DNA from: Pectinatus frisingensis
GTDB taxonomy: Bacteria; Bacillota; Negativicutes; Selenomonadales; Selenomonadaceae
Reading direction: 5' to 3'
Length of the DNA: 62,936 bases
NCBI RefSeq assembly: GCF_015732285.1
Contig: NZ_WIQU01000068.1
Location: forward strand, 1-62,936
This document shows, in pieces, positions 6,572-15,614 of the stretch. Every line of letters starts with the position of its first letter. Position 1 is the stretch's first letter. Made by a program: the position numbers and the translations under genes. Under the pieces are notes generated by a model. The model had not been told where the DNA came from and did no database searches. It was given only the letters and a program-made list of their open reading frames with translations.

Positions 6572-8803
6572 TCAATCACCTTCTGTGCCTTTTGGTTTAT
6601 TTAATGCCCGGGCGACGCGAAATACATTTTTATTGCGTCGTATTTTGCTCATTATAGTTTCGGCCTGGGCGATACTGCGTATTTCAAGACTCATGGATAT
6701 AGTTGAAGTTTTATTTTTCTTATTAGGTCGGGCAGTCATTGAATGAATATTAATTTTGGATTCAGAAGGTATTGCCATTAATGATGTCAATACACCCGGT
6801 GAATCATTACAGGTTATATCAATAGTGACGGTGTAGGTTTTGTCAAGACCGATATCCCAGCTGACATCGACTACACGTGACAAATCATTTTCATCTTTTA
6901 TGATATTGGGGCAATCGGCACGATGCACTGATACGCCGCGACCTCTGGTTATATAACCGATTATCGGGTCACCGGGGATTGGATTGCAGCAACGTGCCAA
7001 GTGAACGAGAAAACCGCTTTCACCTTCAATTAATATGCCATGGCTGCCCTTTTTCTTTTCACCATGCGGTTTTATTTGTTCGAGCATTTGCGATACATCA
7101 GGAGGTGTTATTTCTTTTAAATCTTTTTTGTATAGTTCAATTAAACGAGAGATGACGCCATTTACAGTTATACCGCCATAACCGAGAGAAGCCAGTAAAT
7201 CATTAGCGTTCTGTTGAATATTCATGTCACGGGCAACAACAGCCAGTCGATCGTCTTTAAGCAGTTCCCGGGGATCATAGCCAAGATGTTTGATACCCTT
7301 TTCAATAAGTGCCAGGCCAGAAGCAATGTTTTCTTCACGTTTTTGCCGTTTAAACCATTGACGGATTTTGGTGCGAGTTTCTGAAGAAGCAACAATATTG
7401 AGCCAATCGGGACTGGGACCGTTGTTTTGGTTATTTGTTATAACGGAAACGATATCACCATTTTTTAGTTTGTATTCAAGCGGGACAATTTTTCCGTTGA
7501 TCTTGGCGCCAACACAATGATTACCGATATCAGTATGAATACGATAGGCGAAATCAATGGGATTGGAGCCTTTTGGCAGGCCAATTACATCACCGCGCGG
7601 CGTAAAAACAAAAACCTCATCTGAAAAAATATCGACTTTAAGAGCTTCAACATATTCATCGGGATCACTGAGCTCTGTCTGCAAAGAGATAAGCTGACGC
7701 AACCAGGAAAGTTTTTGATCGTAAGCATTATTGGCATTGATGCTTTTTCCTGATTCTTTATATTTCCAGTGTGCAGCAATCCCATATTCCGACACTTGGT
7801 GCATCTGAAAAGTACGAATCTGGATCTCAAGCGGATAGCCGTTGGCAGCAATGACAGTGGTGTGCAGTGACTGATAACCGTTGCTTTTTGGCATGGCGAT
7901 GTAATCTTTAAATCTGCCGGGAATAGGTTTCCAGATATTATGAATTATTCCTAAGATCGTATAACATTCCTGTACGGTATTTACCAGTACGCGGACAGCT
8001 GACAGATCGTATATTTCGCTTATATCTTTATTATCACGTTTCATTTTGCGCCAGATACTGTAGAAGTGTTTGGCTCGGCCTTGAATTTCTGCTTTTATAC
8101 CGGTTTTTTTTATTTCAGTGACCATTTCCTGCACGGAATCGTCGATAAATTTTTGTCGTTCCTGTCGTTTTTGTTTGACTTTTTCTACTAAATCATAATA
8201 TTCTTCCGGATACAGATACCGGAAACATAGGTCTTCAAGCTCCCATTTTATATTAGAAATGCCCAGTCGATTGGCAAGCGGCGCATAGATTTCCAATGTT
8301 TCTTTGGCGATGCGTTTTTGCTTTTCTTCGGGCATATATTTTAAGGTACGCATGTTGTGGAGCCTGTCGGCAAGTTTTATCATAATAACGCGTATATCCT
8401 TAGCCATGGCAAGGAACATTTTGCGATAATTTTCTGATTGCTGCATTTCTTTGGATTTGAAATGAATTTTGTTCAGTTTGGTTACGCCATCAATTAGTAG
8501 GGCGACTTCTTCACCAAACTTTTTTTTCATTTCATCAAGTGTGAATGTGGTATCTTCTACCACATCATGCAAGAGGGCAGCTGCAATTGTCACTTCATCA
8601 ATATGCATTTGGGTCAGGATTGCCGCTACATGAAGCGGATGAATGATATAATGCTCACCTGAAGCGCGCTTTTGATCAAAGTGCGCAGCGTACGCGAGGT
8701 CATAAGCCTTTTGGATCAGATCAATATCGGAATTAGGCTGATATTCTCTGACGGCATCTTTTATATCATCTATTGTTATTTTTGTAGCGTTGTCATCAAT
8801 CAT
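6572..8803 (-). CDS. rel: Bifunctional (p)ppGpp synthetase/hydrolase
   Basis: This is the central stringent-response enzyme, which makes and degrades (p)ppGpp. The 743 residues cover the HD hydrolase domain (H55, and H79-D80 in LLHDVVEDT), the synthetase domain (SAVRVLVNT through YIAMPKSNGYQSLHTTV), the TGS domain (VFVFTPRGDVIGLPKG), a helical and zinc-finger-like region with HLARCCNPIPGD, and a C-terminal ACT domain. Hydrolase and synthetase motifs both look intact, so it is probably the organism's long bifunctional Rel. GAGGG precedes the ATG. It heads the minus-strand run down to rlmD. The dtd gene often found next to rel is absent here. Confidence 0.95.
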   Translation of the reverse strand: MIDDNATKITIDDIKDAVREYQPNSDIDLIQKAYDLAYAAHFDQKRASGEHYIIHPLHVAAILTQMHIDEVTIAAALLHDVVEDTTFTLDEMKKKFGEEVALLIDGVTKLNKIHFKSKEMQQSENYRKMFLAMAKDIRVIMIKLADRLHNMRTLKYMPEEKQKRIAKETLEIYAPLANRLGISNIKWELEDLCFRYLYPEEYYDLVEKVKQKRQERQKFIDDSVQEMVTEIKKTGIKAEIQGRAKHFYSIWRKMKRDNKDISEIYDLSAVRVLVNTVQECYTILGIIHNIWKPIPGRFKDYIAMPKSNGYQSLHTTVIAANGYPLEIQIRTFQMHQVSEYGIAAHWKYKESGKSINANNAYDQKLSWLRQLISLQTELSDPDEYVEALKVDIFSDEVFVFTPRGDVIGLPKGSNPIDFAYRIHTDIGNHCVGAKINGKIVPLEYKLKNGDIVSVITNNQNNGPSPDWLNIVASSETRTKIRQWFKRQKREENIASGLALIEKGIKHLGYDPRELLKDDRLAVVARDMNIQQNANDLLASLGYGGITVNGVISRLIELYKKDLKEITPPDVSQMLEQIKPHGEKKKGSHGILIEGESGFLVHLARCCNPIPGDPIIGYITRGRGVSVHRADCPNIIKDENDLSRVVDVSWDIGLDKTYTVTIDITCNDSPGVLTSLMAIPSESKINIHSMTARPNKKNKTSTISMSLEIRSIAQAETIMSKIRRNKNVFRVARALNKPKGTEGD

Positions 8804-8876
8804 GATTTTACCCTCAGATCTATTTTAAATCGTTATTTATAATAGCTTTTTGAAAATAAGTGTTTGTTATTTATTG

Positions 8877-8906
8877 ATTGTATCATATTAGTGAGTTTTA
8901 TAGCAA
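8877..8906 (-). promoter_or_regulatory. Putative promoter of rel
   Basis: Read on the minus strand there is TTGCTA (8901-8906), 18 bp, then TACAAT (8877-8882), about 75 bp before the rel start. This is a moderate match to a sigma-A promoter and divergent from the rny promoter. Confidence 0.4.
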
Positions 8907-8961
8907 TAGAAAGCCGCTTTGCGTCGGTATTTTTGTTAATATTTACCGTATTTGTTACTTC

Positions 8962-8990
8962 TTGACACTATCTTTAAAAACCTTTAAAAT
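8962..8990 (+). promoter_or_regulatory. Sigma-A promoter for rny
   Basis: A perfect TTGACA (8962-8967), a 17-bp spacer and TAAAAT (8985-8990) make a near-consensus promoter facing rny. It would give a leader of about 330 nt. Confidence 0.7.
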
Positions 8991-8997
8991 AAACAAT

Positions 8998-9328
8998 ATG
9001 TGATGCTAGCATGGCTCACCGATATAGCAGGGTTTGGCGCTCTGTGTGATACTATTGTCAGTAGAAATGCAGGTTATCTATAAAAAGTGTGTAGTAAAAA
9101 CTATTGGTATAGGGCAGAGGCTTTCCTGAAACGGTTTGCAGATCACTGTCAAGTAATATTTGCGATACTTGTAAAAATTAATTGAATATTGTATTTCCCG
9201 GGTGACAATAATTGAAGATTAATTGGAAAATATTCAACGGTGTAAAGGTGGAAGCATAAGCGGCCGCCTTTATAAATCGGATGAATGTGGAGAAAATCTT
9301 TGGGAATACAAACTAAAAAGAAAGGAGG
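8998..9328 (+). other. Long untranslated leader of rny, possible structured RNA
   Basis: About 330 nt between the promoter and rny contain no credible gene. Short complementary segments are present, including AAAGGTGG with CCGCCTTT at 9244-9271, but no T-tract terminator. No riboswitch class is recognised. A separate small RNA or a regulated leader are both possible. Confidence 0.3.
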
Positions 9329-10873
9329 ATGAGGGCTATAATCGAGATAATTATAGCGGCTCTTGTTGCTGTTATCTTGGGATTTGCTGGCGGGTATGCA
9401 ACGCGTAAGAAGAAGGCTGAAGAGGCTATTGGTTCGGCAGAAACGGAAGCAAAGCGTATTGTTGATTCAGCACAAAAAGAAATTGAAACAAGAAAAAAAG
9501 AAAGTATTCTTGAAACTAAAGAAGAAATACATCGTTTGAGACAGGAAATTGAGCGGGAAACGCGGGAAAGACGCAATGAACTACAGCGTCAGGAACGGCG
9601 TTTAATGCAAAAAGAAGAAAATCTTGATCGTAAAGTAGATGGACTGGAAAAGAAAGAAACTGTACTTTCCCGTAAGGAAAGTGAGATTGATAAAGTGCGT
9701 GAATCGGTTAATGTTATGCACGCAAAGCAGTTGAGTGAACTCGAACGTATTTCAAGTCTGACGATGGAAGAAGCCAAAACGATACTCTTGGCAGATGCTG
9801 AAATGGCAATAAAGCACGATAAAGCACTAATGATAAAAGAATATGAACAGCAGGCTAAGGATGAGGGCGAAAAGAAGGCACAAAGCATAATCGCTCAGGC
9901 TATCCAGCGGTGTGCAGCCGATCAAGTAGCAGAAACTACTGTTTCGGTAGTGGCGCTGCCTAATGATGAAATGAAAGGTCGCATTATCGGTCGTGAAGGA
10001 CGGAATATAAGGGCATTGGAAACATTGACCGGCATAGATCTTATTATTGATGATACGCCGGAAGCAGTTATCTTGTCGGGATTTGATCCGGTAAGAAGAG
10101 AAATTGCCCGTACTGCTCTGGAAAAGCTTATAACTGATGGGCGCATTCATCCGGCGCGTATTGAAGAAATGGTTGAAAAAGCTAAAAAAGAAGTTGACCA
10201 GCGTATTAAGGAAGCTGGCGAACAAGCATCCTTTGACAGCGGGGTGCATGGACTTCATCCTGAACTTATTCGTTTATTAGGTAGATTGAGATATCGTACT
10301 AGTTATGGACAGAATGTATTGAATCATTCTGTGGAAGTCGCTCATTTGGCAGGTGTTATGGCAGCTGAGTTGGGCGTTGATGTACAGCTGGCTAAGCGTG
10401 CGGCTTTACTGCACGATATTGGTAAGGCTGTTGATCATGAAGTAGAAGGTTCACATGTGACGATAGGTGCTGATTTGGCACGTAAATATCGCGAATCAGC
10501 CAATATTGTAAATGCTATTGCTGCGCATCATGGCGATGAAGAACCGAGAACTGTGGAAGCCGTTCTAGTGGCTGCAGCTGATGCAATTTCAGCAGCCCGT
10601 CCGGGAGCACGCAGGGAAAGCTTGGAATCTTATCTTAAACGTTTGACTCGTCTGGAAGAAATTGCAGAATCGTTTGAAGGGGTTGAACGATCTTTTGCAA
10701 TTCAGGCCGGCCGCGAAATAAGGATAATGGTAAAACCTGACAAGATAGATGATGTGGCGTCTGTTGGATTGGCGCATGATATCGTTAAAAAGGTTGAAAA
10801 TGAACTTGAATATCCTGGACAGATAAAGGTAACGGTCATTCGGGAAACTCGTGTAGTTGACTACGCTAAATAA
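9329..10873 (+). CDS. rny: Ribonuclease Y
   Basis: Membrane-anchored endoribonuclease that starts mRNA decay. The 514 residues show an N-terminal membrane helix ([20 protein letters not shown]), a long coiled coil rich in Glu/Arg/Lys (about 28-190), a KH domain with [15 protein letters not shown] (about 213-227) and an HD domain with catalytic H362-D363 in [12 protein letters not shown]. The start is odd: AAAGGAGG (9321-9328) abuts the ATG at 9329 with no spacer, and a stop lies 13 bp upstream, so no earlier start exists. Initiation at ATA or ATC codons 9-12 nt downstream would give better spacing and the usual short N-terminus. Confidence 0.95.
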   Translation: MRAIIEIIIAALVAVILGFAGGYATRKKKAEEAIGSAETEAKRIVDSAQKEIETRKKESILETKEEIHRLRQEIERETRERRNELQRQERRLMQKEENLDRKVDGLEKKETVLSRKESEIDKVRESVNVMHAKQLSELERISSLTMEEAKTILLADAEMAIKHDKALMIKEYEQQAKDEGEKKAQSIIAQAIQRCAADQVAETTVSVVALPNDEMKGRIIGREGRNIRALETLTGIDLIIDDTPEAVILSGFDPVRREIARTALEKLITDGRIHPARIEEMVEKAKKEVDQRIKEAGEQASFDSGVHGLHPELIRLLGRLRYRTSYGQNVLNHSVEVAHLAGVMAAELGVDVQLAKRAALLHDIGKAVDHEVEGSHVTIGADLARKYRESANIVNAIAAHHGDEEPRTVEAVLVAAADAISAARPGARRESLESYLKRLTRLEEIAESFEGVERSFAIQAGREIRIMVKPDKIDDVASVGLAHDIVKKVENELEYPGQIKVTVIRETRVVDYAK

Positions 10874-10887
10874 TAACGATGTAAATT

Positions 10888-10931
10888 ACAGGCATTGTGC
10901 AAATTTTTTTATTTGCCATGCCTGTTTTTTG
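10888..10931 (+). terminator. Terminator after rny
   Basis: ACAGGCAT pairs with ATGCCTGT and an inner GCAAAT pairs with ATTTGC; the stem is followed by TTTTTT. It separates rny from the next gene, which has its own promoter. Confidence 0.75.
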
Positions 10932-10940
10932 ATTCTTTTA

Positions 10941-10969
10941 TTGCTTGTATCATGCGGCCTTGCTATAAT
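10941..10969 (+). promoter_or_regulatory. Promoter for the hypothetical gene at 11005
   Basis: TTGCTT (10941-10946), a 17-bp spacer and a perfect TATAAT (10964-10969) lie about 35 bp before the start codon. Confidence 0.6.
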
Positions 10970-11004
10970 ATAAATGACCTATAGTCTTGAAGGTGGTGAA
11001 TAAT

Positions 11005-11526
11005 ATGCAGGAATTTAAACAGGATAAGGCTGTTAATATGGATGGAGTCAACTTATTGGCATCGATACTTTTGCGGTATCCTGAAATTGGCACGATCAGT
11101 TTTGATCCGGAGACAGATTTATTGAAGATCACATATACGTTGGATAAAATTGTGTTGTCCGAGGAATTTAATAAGTTTAAGGAACTTTTGGAAAATAGTA
11201 TTTCTGCGTATCATTATCTTGAAGAAATAAAAAATGCCAAGGTGACAATAAGCGAAGATGTATATGAGAATACTTTGTTTTTGCATATAGTGCGTGATAT
11301 GGATACGGTATCACAAAGTGAAATCAAGCTTATAAGTACGCTGATGAATGAACATTTCGGGGATGCTATAATTAAGGAAAGCGGTGTGGGGAATACCGAT
11401 CAGGATAATGAGGGTATTCAGGAAGAATTAATCGATCATATGTTGGGAAATGTAAAAATAAATCATGTAAGTGAACATATTATCGGGCTTTGGGAAGAAG
11501 GCCGGGTCTTGGTATTTAATAAGTAA
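11005..11526 (+). CDS. Conserved-looking hypothetical protein between rny and ymdB
   Basis: The 173-residue soluble acidic protein has no signal peptide or membrane segment and no motif that I recognise. It looks like a mixed alpha/beta protein, with a segment resembling a beta-strand repeat (IGTISFDPETDLLKITYTL) and a C-terminal LWEEGRVLVFNK. The start at ATG 11005 follows AAGGTGGTG; an in-frame TTG at 10987 lacks a site. Its place between two RNA or second-messenger phosphodiesterases may hint at a related role, but no function is proposed. Confidence 0.6.
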   Translation: MQEFKQDKAVNMDGVNLLASILLRYPEIGTISFDPETDLLKITYTLDKIVLSEEFNKFKELLENSISAYHYLEEIKNAKVTISEDVYENTLFLHIVRDMDTVSQSEIKLISTLMNEHFGDAIIKESGVGNTDQDNEGIQEELIDHMLGNVKINHVSEHIIGLWEEGRVLVFNK

Positions 11527-11541
11527 ATTAATTTTCTCGGA

Positions 11542-11586
11542 AACGGATATGTTTATGGCAGGATAGCGAAGCATATCCGTTCTTTG
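11542..11586 (+). terminator. Hairpin after the 11005 gene
   Basis: A perfect 10-bp inverted repeat (AACGGATATG at 11542-11551, complement at 11572-11581) with a 20-nt loop is followed by a weak T-rich run. It could terminate or slow transcription before ymdB. Confidence 0.45.
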
Positions 11587-11646
11587 ATTTTAAATGTCTG
11601 TTATCAGGTTGTCTGGGCACAAAAAAATGCAGGAAATGGAGAATTT

Positions 11647-12429
11647 ATGAATATATTATTAGTGGGTGATATTTGTGGACGTACCGGGCGCACGGCATTG
11701 TTAAGATATCTGCCAAACTTGAAACGGGAAAGAAATATTGATATTGCGATAGTCAATGGAGAAAATTCTGCCGGCGGCAGAGGGATAACACGCAGTACTC
11801 TTGATGAAATGTATCGGGCCGGTGCTGATGTCATAACTTCAGGAAATCATATCTGGGATAAGAAAGAGATTGTTAATTTTATTGATCAGGAGGCATTTTT
11901 AATTCGCCCGGCGAATTATCCTGATCCGGCTCCGGGAAGGGGATATTGTATATATCCGTTGAAAGCTAAGAATATTGGTGTAATTAATTTATCGGGGCGT
12001 TCGTTTATGCCGCCGATGGATTGTCCTTTTCAAAAAATTGATCAAATATTAAAAAGAATATCTCACGAATGTGATATAATAATCTTAGATTTTCATGCAG
12101 AAACTACATCAGAAAAAATTGCCATGGGGTGGTATCTTGACGGACGTATTACATGTCTTGTCGGTACACATACACATGTGCAGACGGCCGATGAACAGAT
12201 TTTACCGCAGGGAACGGCTTATATTACGGATCTGGGCATGGTTGGGCCAAGAGTTTCTGTACTGGGGATGGAGAAAGAAAAGGTAATTGAGCGATTCAAG
12301 TATTGTCGTCCGGTACGGTTTGAGACAGCGGACGGGGCAGCAGTGTTTAGTGCACTGCAGGTTCAGATAGATGACAAGACTAATAAGGCGGTTTATATTG
12401 AACGGGTATTGATAAATGAACCATATTGA
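11647..12429 (+). CDS. ymdB: YmdB-family metallophosphoesterase (2',3'-cyclic nucleotide phosphodiesterase)
   Basis: The 260-residue protein matches the TIGR00282/YmdB family. Metal ligands come from GDICGR (D8), NGENSAGGRGIT, SGNHIWDKKE, DFHAETTSEK and GTHTHVQTADE. Family members hydrolyse 2',3'-cAMP and similar nucleotides, and in Bacillus affect biofilm and motility decisions. The start at ATG 11647 follows GGAG and yields the family N-terminus MNILLVGDICG; an upstream in-frame start would add 21 unrelated residues. It sits downstream of rny as in many Firmicutes. Confidence 0.92.
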   Translation: MNILLVGDICGRTGRTALLRYLPNLKRERNIDIAIVNGENSAGGRGITRSTLDEMYRAGADVITSGNHIWDKKEIVNFIDQEAFLIRPANYPDPAPGRGYCIYPLKAKNIGVINLSGRSFMPPMDCPFQKIDQILKRISHECDIIILDFHAETTSEKIAMGWYLDGRITCLVGTHTHVQTADEQILPQGTAYITDLGMVGPRVSVLGMEKEKVIERFKYCRPVRFETADGAAVFSALQVQIDDKTNKAVYIERVLINEPY

Positions 12430-12430
12430 G

Positions 12431-12469
12431 GATAATACACATTATTAGAGTAATAATGTGTATTATCTT
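12431..12469. terminator. Perfect 17-bp hairpin after ymdB
   Basis: GATAATACACATTATTA (12431-12447) is followed by a 3-nt loop and its exact complement (12451-12467). The stem is long but AT-rich and only TT follows, so it may be a terminator, an mRNA 3' stabiliser, or an operator. Confidence 0.5.
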
Positions 12470-12595
12470 AAAAAATACATAGCATGCTGATTTTACAGGA
12501 TGCTATTTAACATAAATAGAGGGAATATATATTTTTTCACGAATATTCTACTATATTACATCGTTTAAGTTATCATAGTAAGGGGCGTGCTAATA

Positions 12596-12856
12596 ATGGA
12601 AGTATTAAAAGTATCAGCAAAATCCAATCCTAATTCAGTAGCCGGAGCGTTAGCGGGGGTTCTGCGTGAAACAAGAAGCGCAGAAATGCAGGCAATCGGT
12701 GCTGGAGCAATAAACCAGGCGGTGAAGTCAATTGCCATTGCAAGAGGATTTGTTGCACCGCATGGCGTTGATCTCATATGTATACCGGCATTTACAGATA
12801 TAAATATTGATGGGGAGGAAAGAACAGCTATAAAGCTTATTGTAGAACCGCGATAA
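12596..12856 (+). CDS. spoVS: Stage V sporulation protein S
   Basis: The 86-residue protein is a near-canonical SpoVS: MEVLKVSAKSNPNSVAGALA, then AIGAGAINQAVKSIAIARGF and a closing LIVEPR. SpoVS is an Alba-like, probably nucleic-acid-binding protein needed for late sporulation in Bacillus; it is kept in many bacteria that do not sporulate. The start at ATG 12596 follows AAGGGG; the in-frame GTG at 12587 is too close to it. Presence alone does not show that this organism forms spores. Confidence 0.95.
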   Translation: MEVLKVSAKSNPNSVAGALAGVLRETRSAEMQAIGAGAINQAVKSIAIARGFVAPHGVDLICIPAFTDINIDGEERTAIKLIVEPR

Positions 12857-12980
12857 GCAATTGATTTTGCCGTTATAGTAATCATTATTGATAAATGATC
12901 GTGATCAGTATATAATAGTTTATAAAATTAAGACAGTAAGTCTATAGGTTGATATTGGCTGGTTAAGGGGCGACGGACAG

Positions 12981-13814
12981 ATGGATGTGATTGCTTTAAT
13001 AGGACCAAGTGGCACAGGAAAAAGTCATCGTGCCTTAATGGTTGCACGTAAAAATAAAGCAGATGCCATAATTGATGATGGTATTCTAATTAAAGACGGC
13101 AAAATAATAGCCGGACATTCAGCAAAGCGGGAAGCAAGCAAGATTATGGCTGTCCGCAGGGCTATATTCATTTTGCCGGGACATGCCGATGAAGTGAAGG
13201 CTGCCATAGCTGAAAATCATCCACACCGTATACTGGTACTGGCTACATCAGAAAATATGGCTTATAAAATTTGCAAAATATTAGGTCTGCCTGCTATAGA
13301 AAAGATTATTAATATTGCAGATATAGCCACGCGGGCGGAGATACAAAAAGCGCAAGACTGTCGTCTTAAAGAAGGCAAGCATATCATCCCCGTCCCGACG
13401 ATTGAGCTTAAGCCGCATTTTTCTGGTTATCTCATTGATCCTATACAGTCTTTTTTTAAGAAATCACGCACTAAACGCCGCAGGCTGGGGGAAAAATCAA
13501 TTGTCCGTCCGATGTTCAGTTATTATGGGCATCTAGTTATTGATGATGCGGCAATATTATCGATTATTTCGCAAATAGCTTCGGAAAAATCTGCTATCGA
13601 TAAATTGTTTGGTGTTCATATTGATCACATTTATCGTGAAGGTGAAGATCAGGGAATCAGTATCTCTTTTAAAGTGGTTTTGTTTTATGGACGGCATATT
13701 CCGACTTTATTGCGGGAATTGCAGCAAAAAGTCAAGACTGCTGTTGAATATATGACTGGCATGCTGGTTCAAAAGGTTGATATAACGGTTAAGGCATTGC
13801 GTATAGTTGCTTAG
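12981..13814 (+). CDS. P-loop protein with C-terminal Asp23-like domain
   Basis: The 277-residue protein begins with IALIGPSGTGKSHRAL, a Walker A motif (residues 8-15), and an N-terminal half consistent with a nucleotide kinase-like fold. A basic linker (KKSRTKRRRLGEKS) joins it to a C-terminal portion (about 175-277) resembling the Asp23/Gls24 envelope-stress family (VIDDAAILSIISQIASEK, then GISISFKVVLFYG). This fusion is kept in Firmicutes but its function is unknown; a link to envelope or spore physiology is suggested by spoVS next door. The gene ends at a strong bidirectional terminator. Confidence 0.75.
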   Translation: MDVIALIGPSGTGKSHRALMVARKNKADAIIDDGILIKDGKIIAGHSAKREASKIMAVRRAIFILPGHADEVKAAIAENHPHRILVLATSENMAYKICKILGLPAIEKIINIADIATRAEIQKAQDCRLKEGKHIIPVPTIELKPHFSGYLIDPIQSFFKKSRTKRRRLGEKSIVRPMFSYYGHLVIDDAAILSIISQIASEKSAIDKLFGVHIDHIYREGEDQGISISFKVVLFYGRHIPTLLRELQQKVKTAVEYMTGMLVQKVDITVKALRIVA

Positions 13815-13834
13815 GATAAAGTAATTCACTGTAT

Positions 13835-13878
13835 AAAAAATAATCCGCACGATTTTTTAATCGTGCGGATTATTTTTT
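13835..13878. terminator. Bidirectional terminator between convergent genes
   Basis: A 14-bp perfect stem (TAATCCGCACGATT at 13841-13854, complement at 13859-13872) is flanked by A6 and T6, so it works in both directions, serving the P-loop gene (plus) and fhs (minus). Confidence 0.9.
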
Positions 13879-13889
13879 ATGCCAAGGAA

Positions 13890-15557
13890 TTAAAAAAGTC
13901 CGGTTATTTTTCCATTGGCATCTATGTCCATATTTTCAGCAGCTGGTTTTTTTGGCAGACCGGGCATAGTCAAAATATTACCGGCCAAGGCTACAATAAA
14001 ACCAGCTCCAGCGGCAAGACGCAATTCCCGTACAGTTATTTTAAAATTAGTTGGACGCCCCAATTTTGTCATATCATCGCTGAGTGAATACTGCGTTTTA
14101 GCCATGCATACAGGCATTTTAGAAAAACCCAACTTTTCCAATTGAATAATGGATTTTTCAGCGGCAGGACTATAGTTAACTCCATCGGCACCATAGATTT
14201 TCCTGGCTATAGCTTCAATTTTTTCTTTTATTGACATTTCATCTGTATAAGTAAATATTAATTGGGATGGTTTGGCAGCTGCAATAACAACTTTTTCAGC
14301 TAAATCTGTTGCACCTTTACCACCATCAGTAAAAACGGTCGACAACGAAAATTCGACATCGAGTTTTTGACATTCTTTTTCCAGCAAAGCTATTTCAGCT
14401 TCAGTATCAGTTGGAAATTTATTTATGGCAATAATTGGTGTTAAACCAAAACCCCGTATATTTTCAATATGTTTGGCAAGATTTCCTATTCCCCTATGCA
14501 GAGCTTCAAGATCCGGGACAGCCAGGTCTTTTTTTGCTAGGCCGCCGTGCATTTTTAAAGCACGTATAGTTGCAACTATCACCACGGCGTCAGGTTTTAA
14601 TCCAGCAAAGCGGCATTTAATATTAAGAAATTTTTCTGCACCCAGATCGGCACCGAAACCGGCTTCAGTTACGACATAGTCAGCTAATTTCAAAGCGTGT
14701 TTAGTGGCAAGAACACTGTTGCAGCCGTGCGCAATATTGGCAAAGGGACCACCGTGGATAAAAGCTGGTGTCTTTTCCAGAGATTGTACCAGATTAGGTT
14801 TGATGGCATCTTTTAGTAATAAGGTAAGTGCACCGGTAACTTTTAAATCATCGGGATGAATCGGCTTACCGCTGCGGCTATAAGCAACAACTATACGTCC
14901 AATACGTTTTTTTGCATCCTGAAGATCGTCAGATAGACATAAAATGGCCATTAATTCAGAAGCTACAGTAATGTCAAAACCAGTTTCACGTGGTACGCCA
15001 TGGGCTTTACCACCAAGACCGCAGATGATATTACGTAGTGCCCGATCATTTAAATCAACAACGCGGCGCCACGTGATACGACGAACATCGATATCAAGTT
15101 CATTACCCTGCTGGAGATGATTGTCGATGACGGCAGCAAGTAAGTTATGGGCTGAGGTCAGCGCATGAAAATCACCGGTGAAATGGAGATTGATGTCCTC
15201 CATGGGAACTACTTGGGCATATCCGCCACCGGCAGCGCCACCCTTTATGCCAAAACATGGTCCAAGTGACGGTTCACGCAGAGCAAGAGCTGTTTTTTTG
15301 CCGAGTTGGTGAAGTGCGTCGGCCAAACCTATACTTGTAGTTGTTTTGCCCTCACCAGCTGGTGTTGGATTAATGGCTGTGACTAAAATTAGTTTGCCAT
15401 TTTCATTATTTTTTATCCTGTTCCAAGCATCAATAGAAATTTTGGCCTTGTATTTGCCGTATAATTCCAGATCATCTTCAGTGAGATCAAGCTGGGTAGC
15501 AATTTCACTTATGTGTGATAGTGTAGCTTCTTGTGCGATTTCTACATCACTTTTCAT
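13890..15557 (-). CDS. fhs: Formate--tetrahydrofolate ligase
   Basis: Makes 10-formyl-tetrahydrofolate from formate, THF and ATP. The 555-residue protein has the family length and motifs: the nucleotide loop [54 protein letters not shown] and the C-terminal [23 protein letters not shown] precedes its ATG. With folD directly upstream it forms the one-carbon module that interconverts formyl, methenyl and methylene THF, and it could use formate released by pyruvate formate-lyase-type enzymes. Confidence 0.97.
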   Translation of the reverse strand: MKSDVEIAQEATLSHISEIATQLDLTEDDLELYGKYKAKISIDAWNRIKNNENGKLILVTAINPTPAGEGKTTTSIGLADALHQLGKKTALALREPSLGPCFGIKGGAAGGGYAQVVPMEDINLHFTGDFHALTSAHNLLAAVIDNHLQQGNELDIDVRRITWRRVVDLNDRALRNIICGLGGKAHGVPRETGFDITVASELMAILCLSDDLQDAKKRIGRIVVAYSRSGKPIHPDDLKVTGALTLLLKDAIKPNLVQSLEKTPAFIHGGPFANIAHGCNSVLATKHALKLADYVVTEAGFGADLGAEKFLNIKCRFAGLKPDAVVIVATIRALKMHGGLAKKDLAVPDLEALHRGIGNLAKHIENIRGFGLTPIIAINKFPTDTEAEIALLEKECQKLDVEFSLSTVFTDGGKGATDLAEKVVIAAAKPSQLIFTYTDEMSIKEKIEAIARKIYGADGVNYSPAAEKSIIQLEKLGFSKMPVCMAKTQYSLSDDMTKLGRPTNFKITVRELRLAAGAGFIVALAGNILTMPGLPKKPAAENMDIDANGKITGLF

Positions 15558-15614
15558 TATTTATGACCTCCAGTAATAATAATTGTATAATTTATTGTGG
15601 ATGGTAAGGAAAGT

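Noticed and set aside
9223-9408. 61-codon open frame overlapping the rny start
   Set aside because: It runs through the leader and into rny in another frame, lacks a ribosome binding site and has a Cys-rich low-quality tail.
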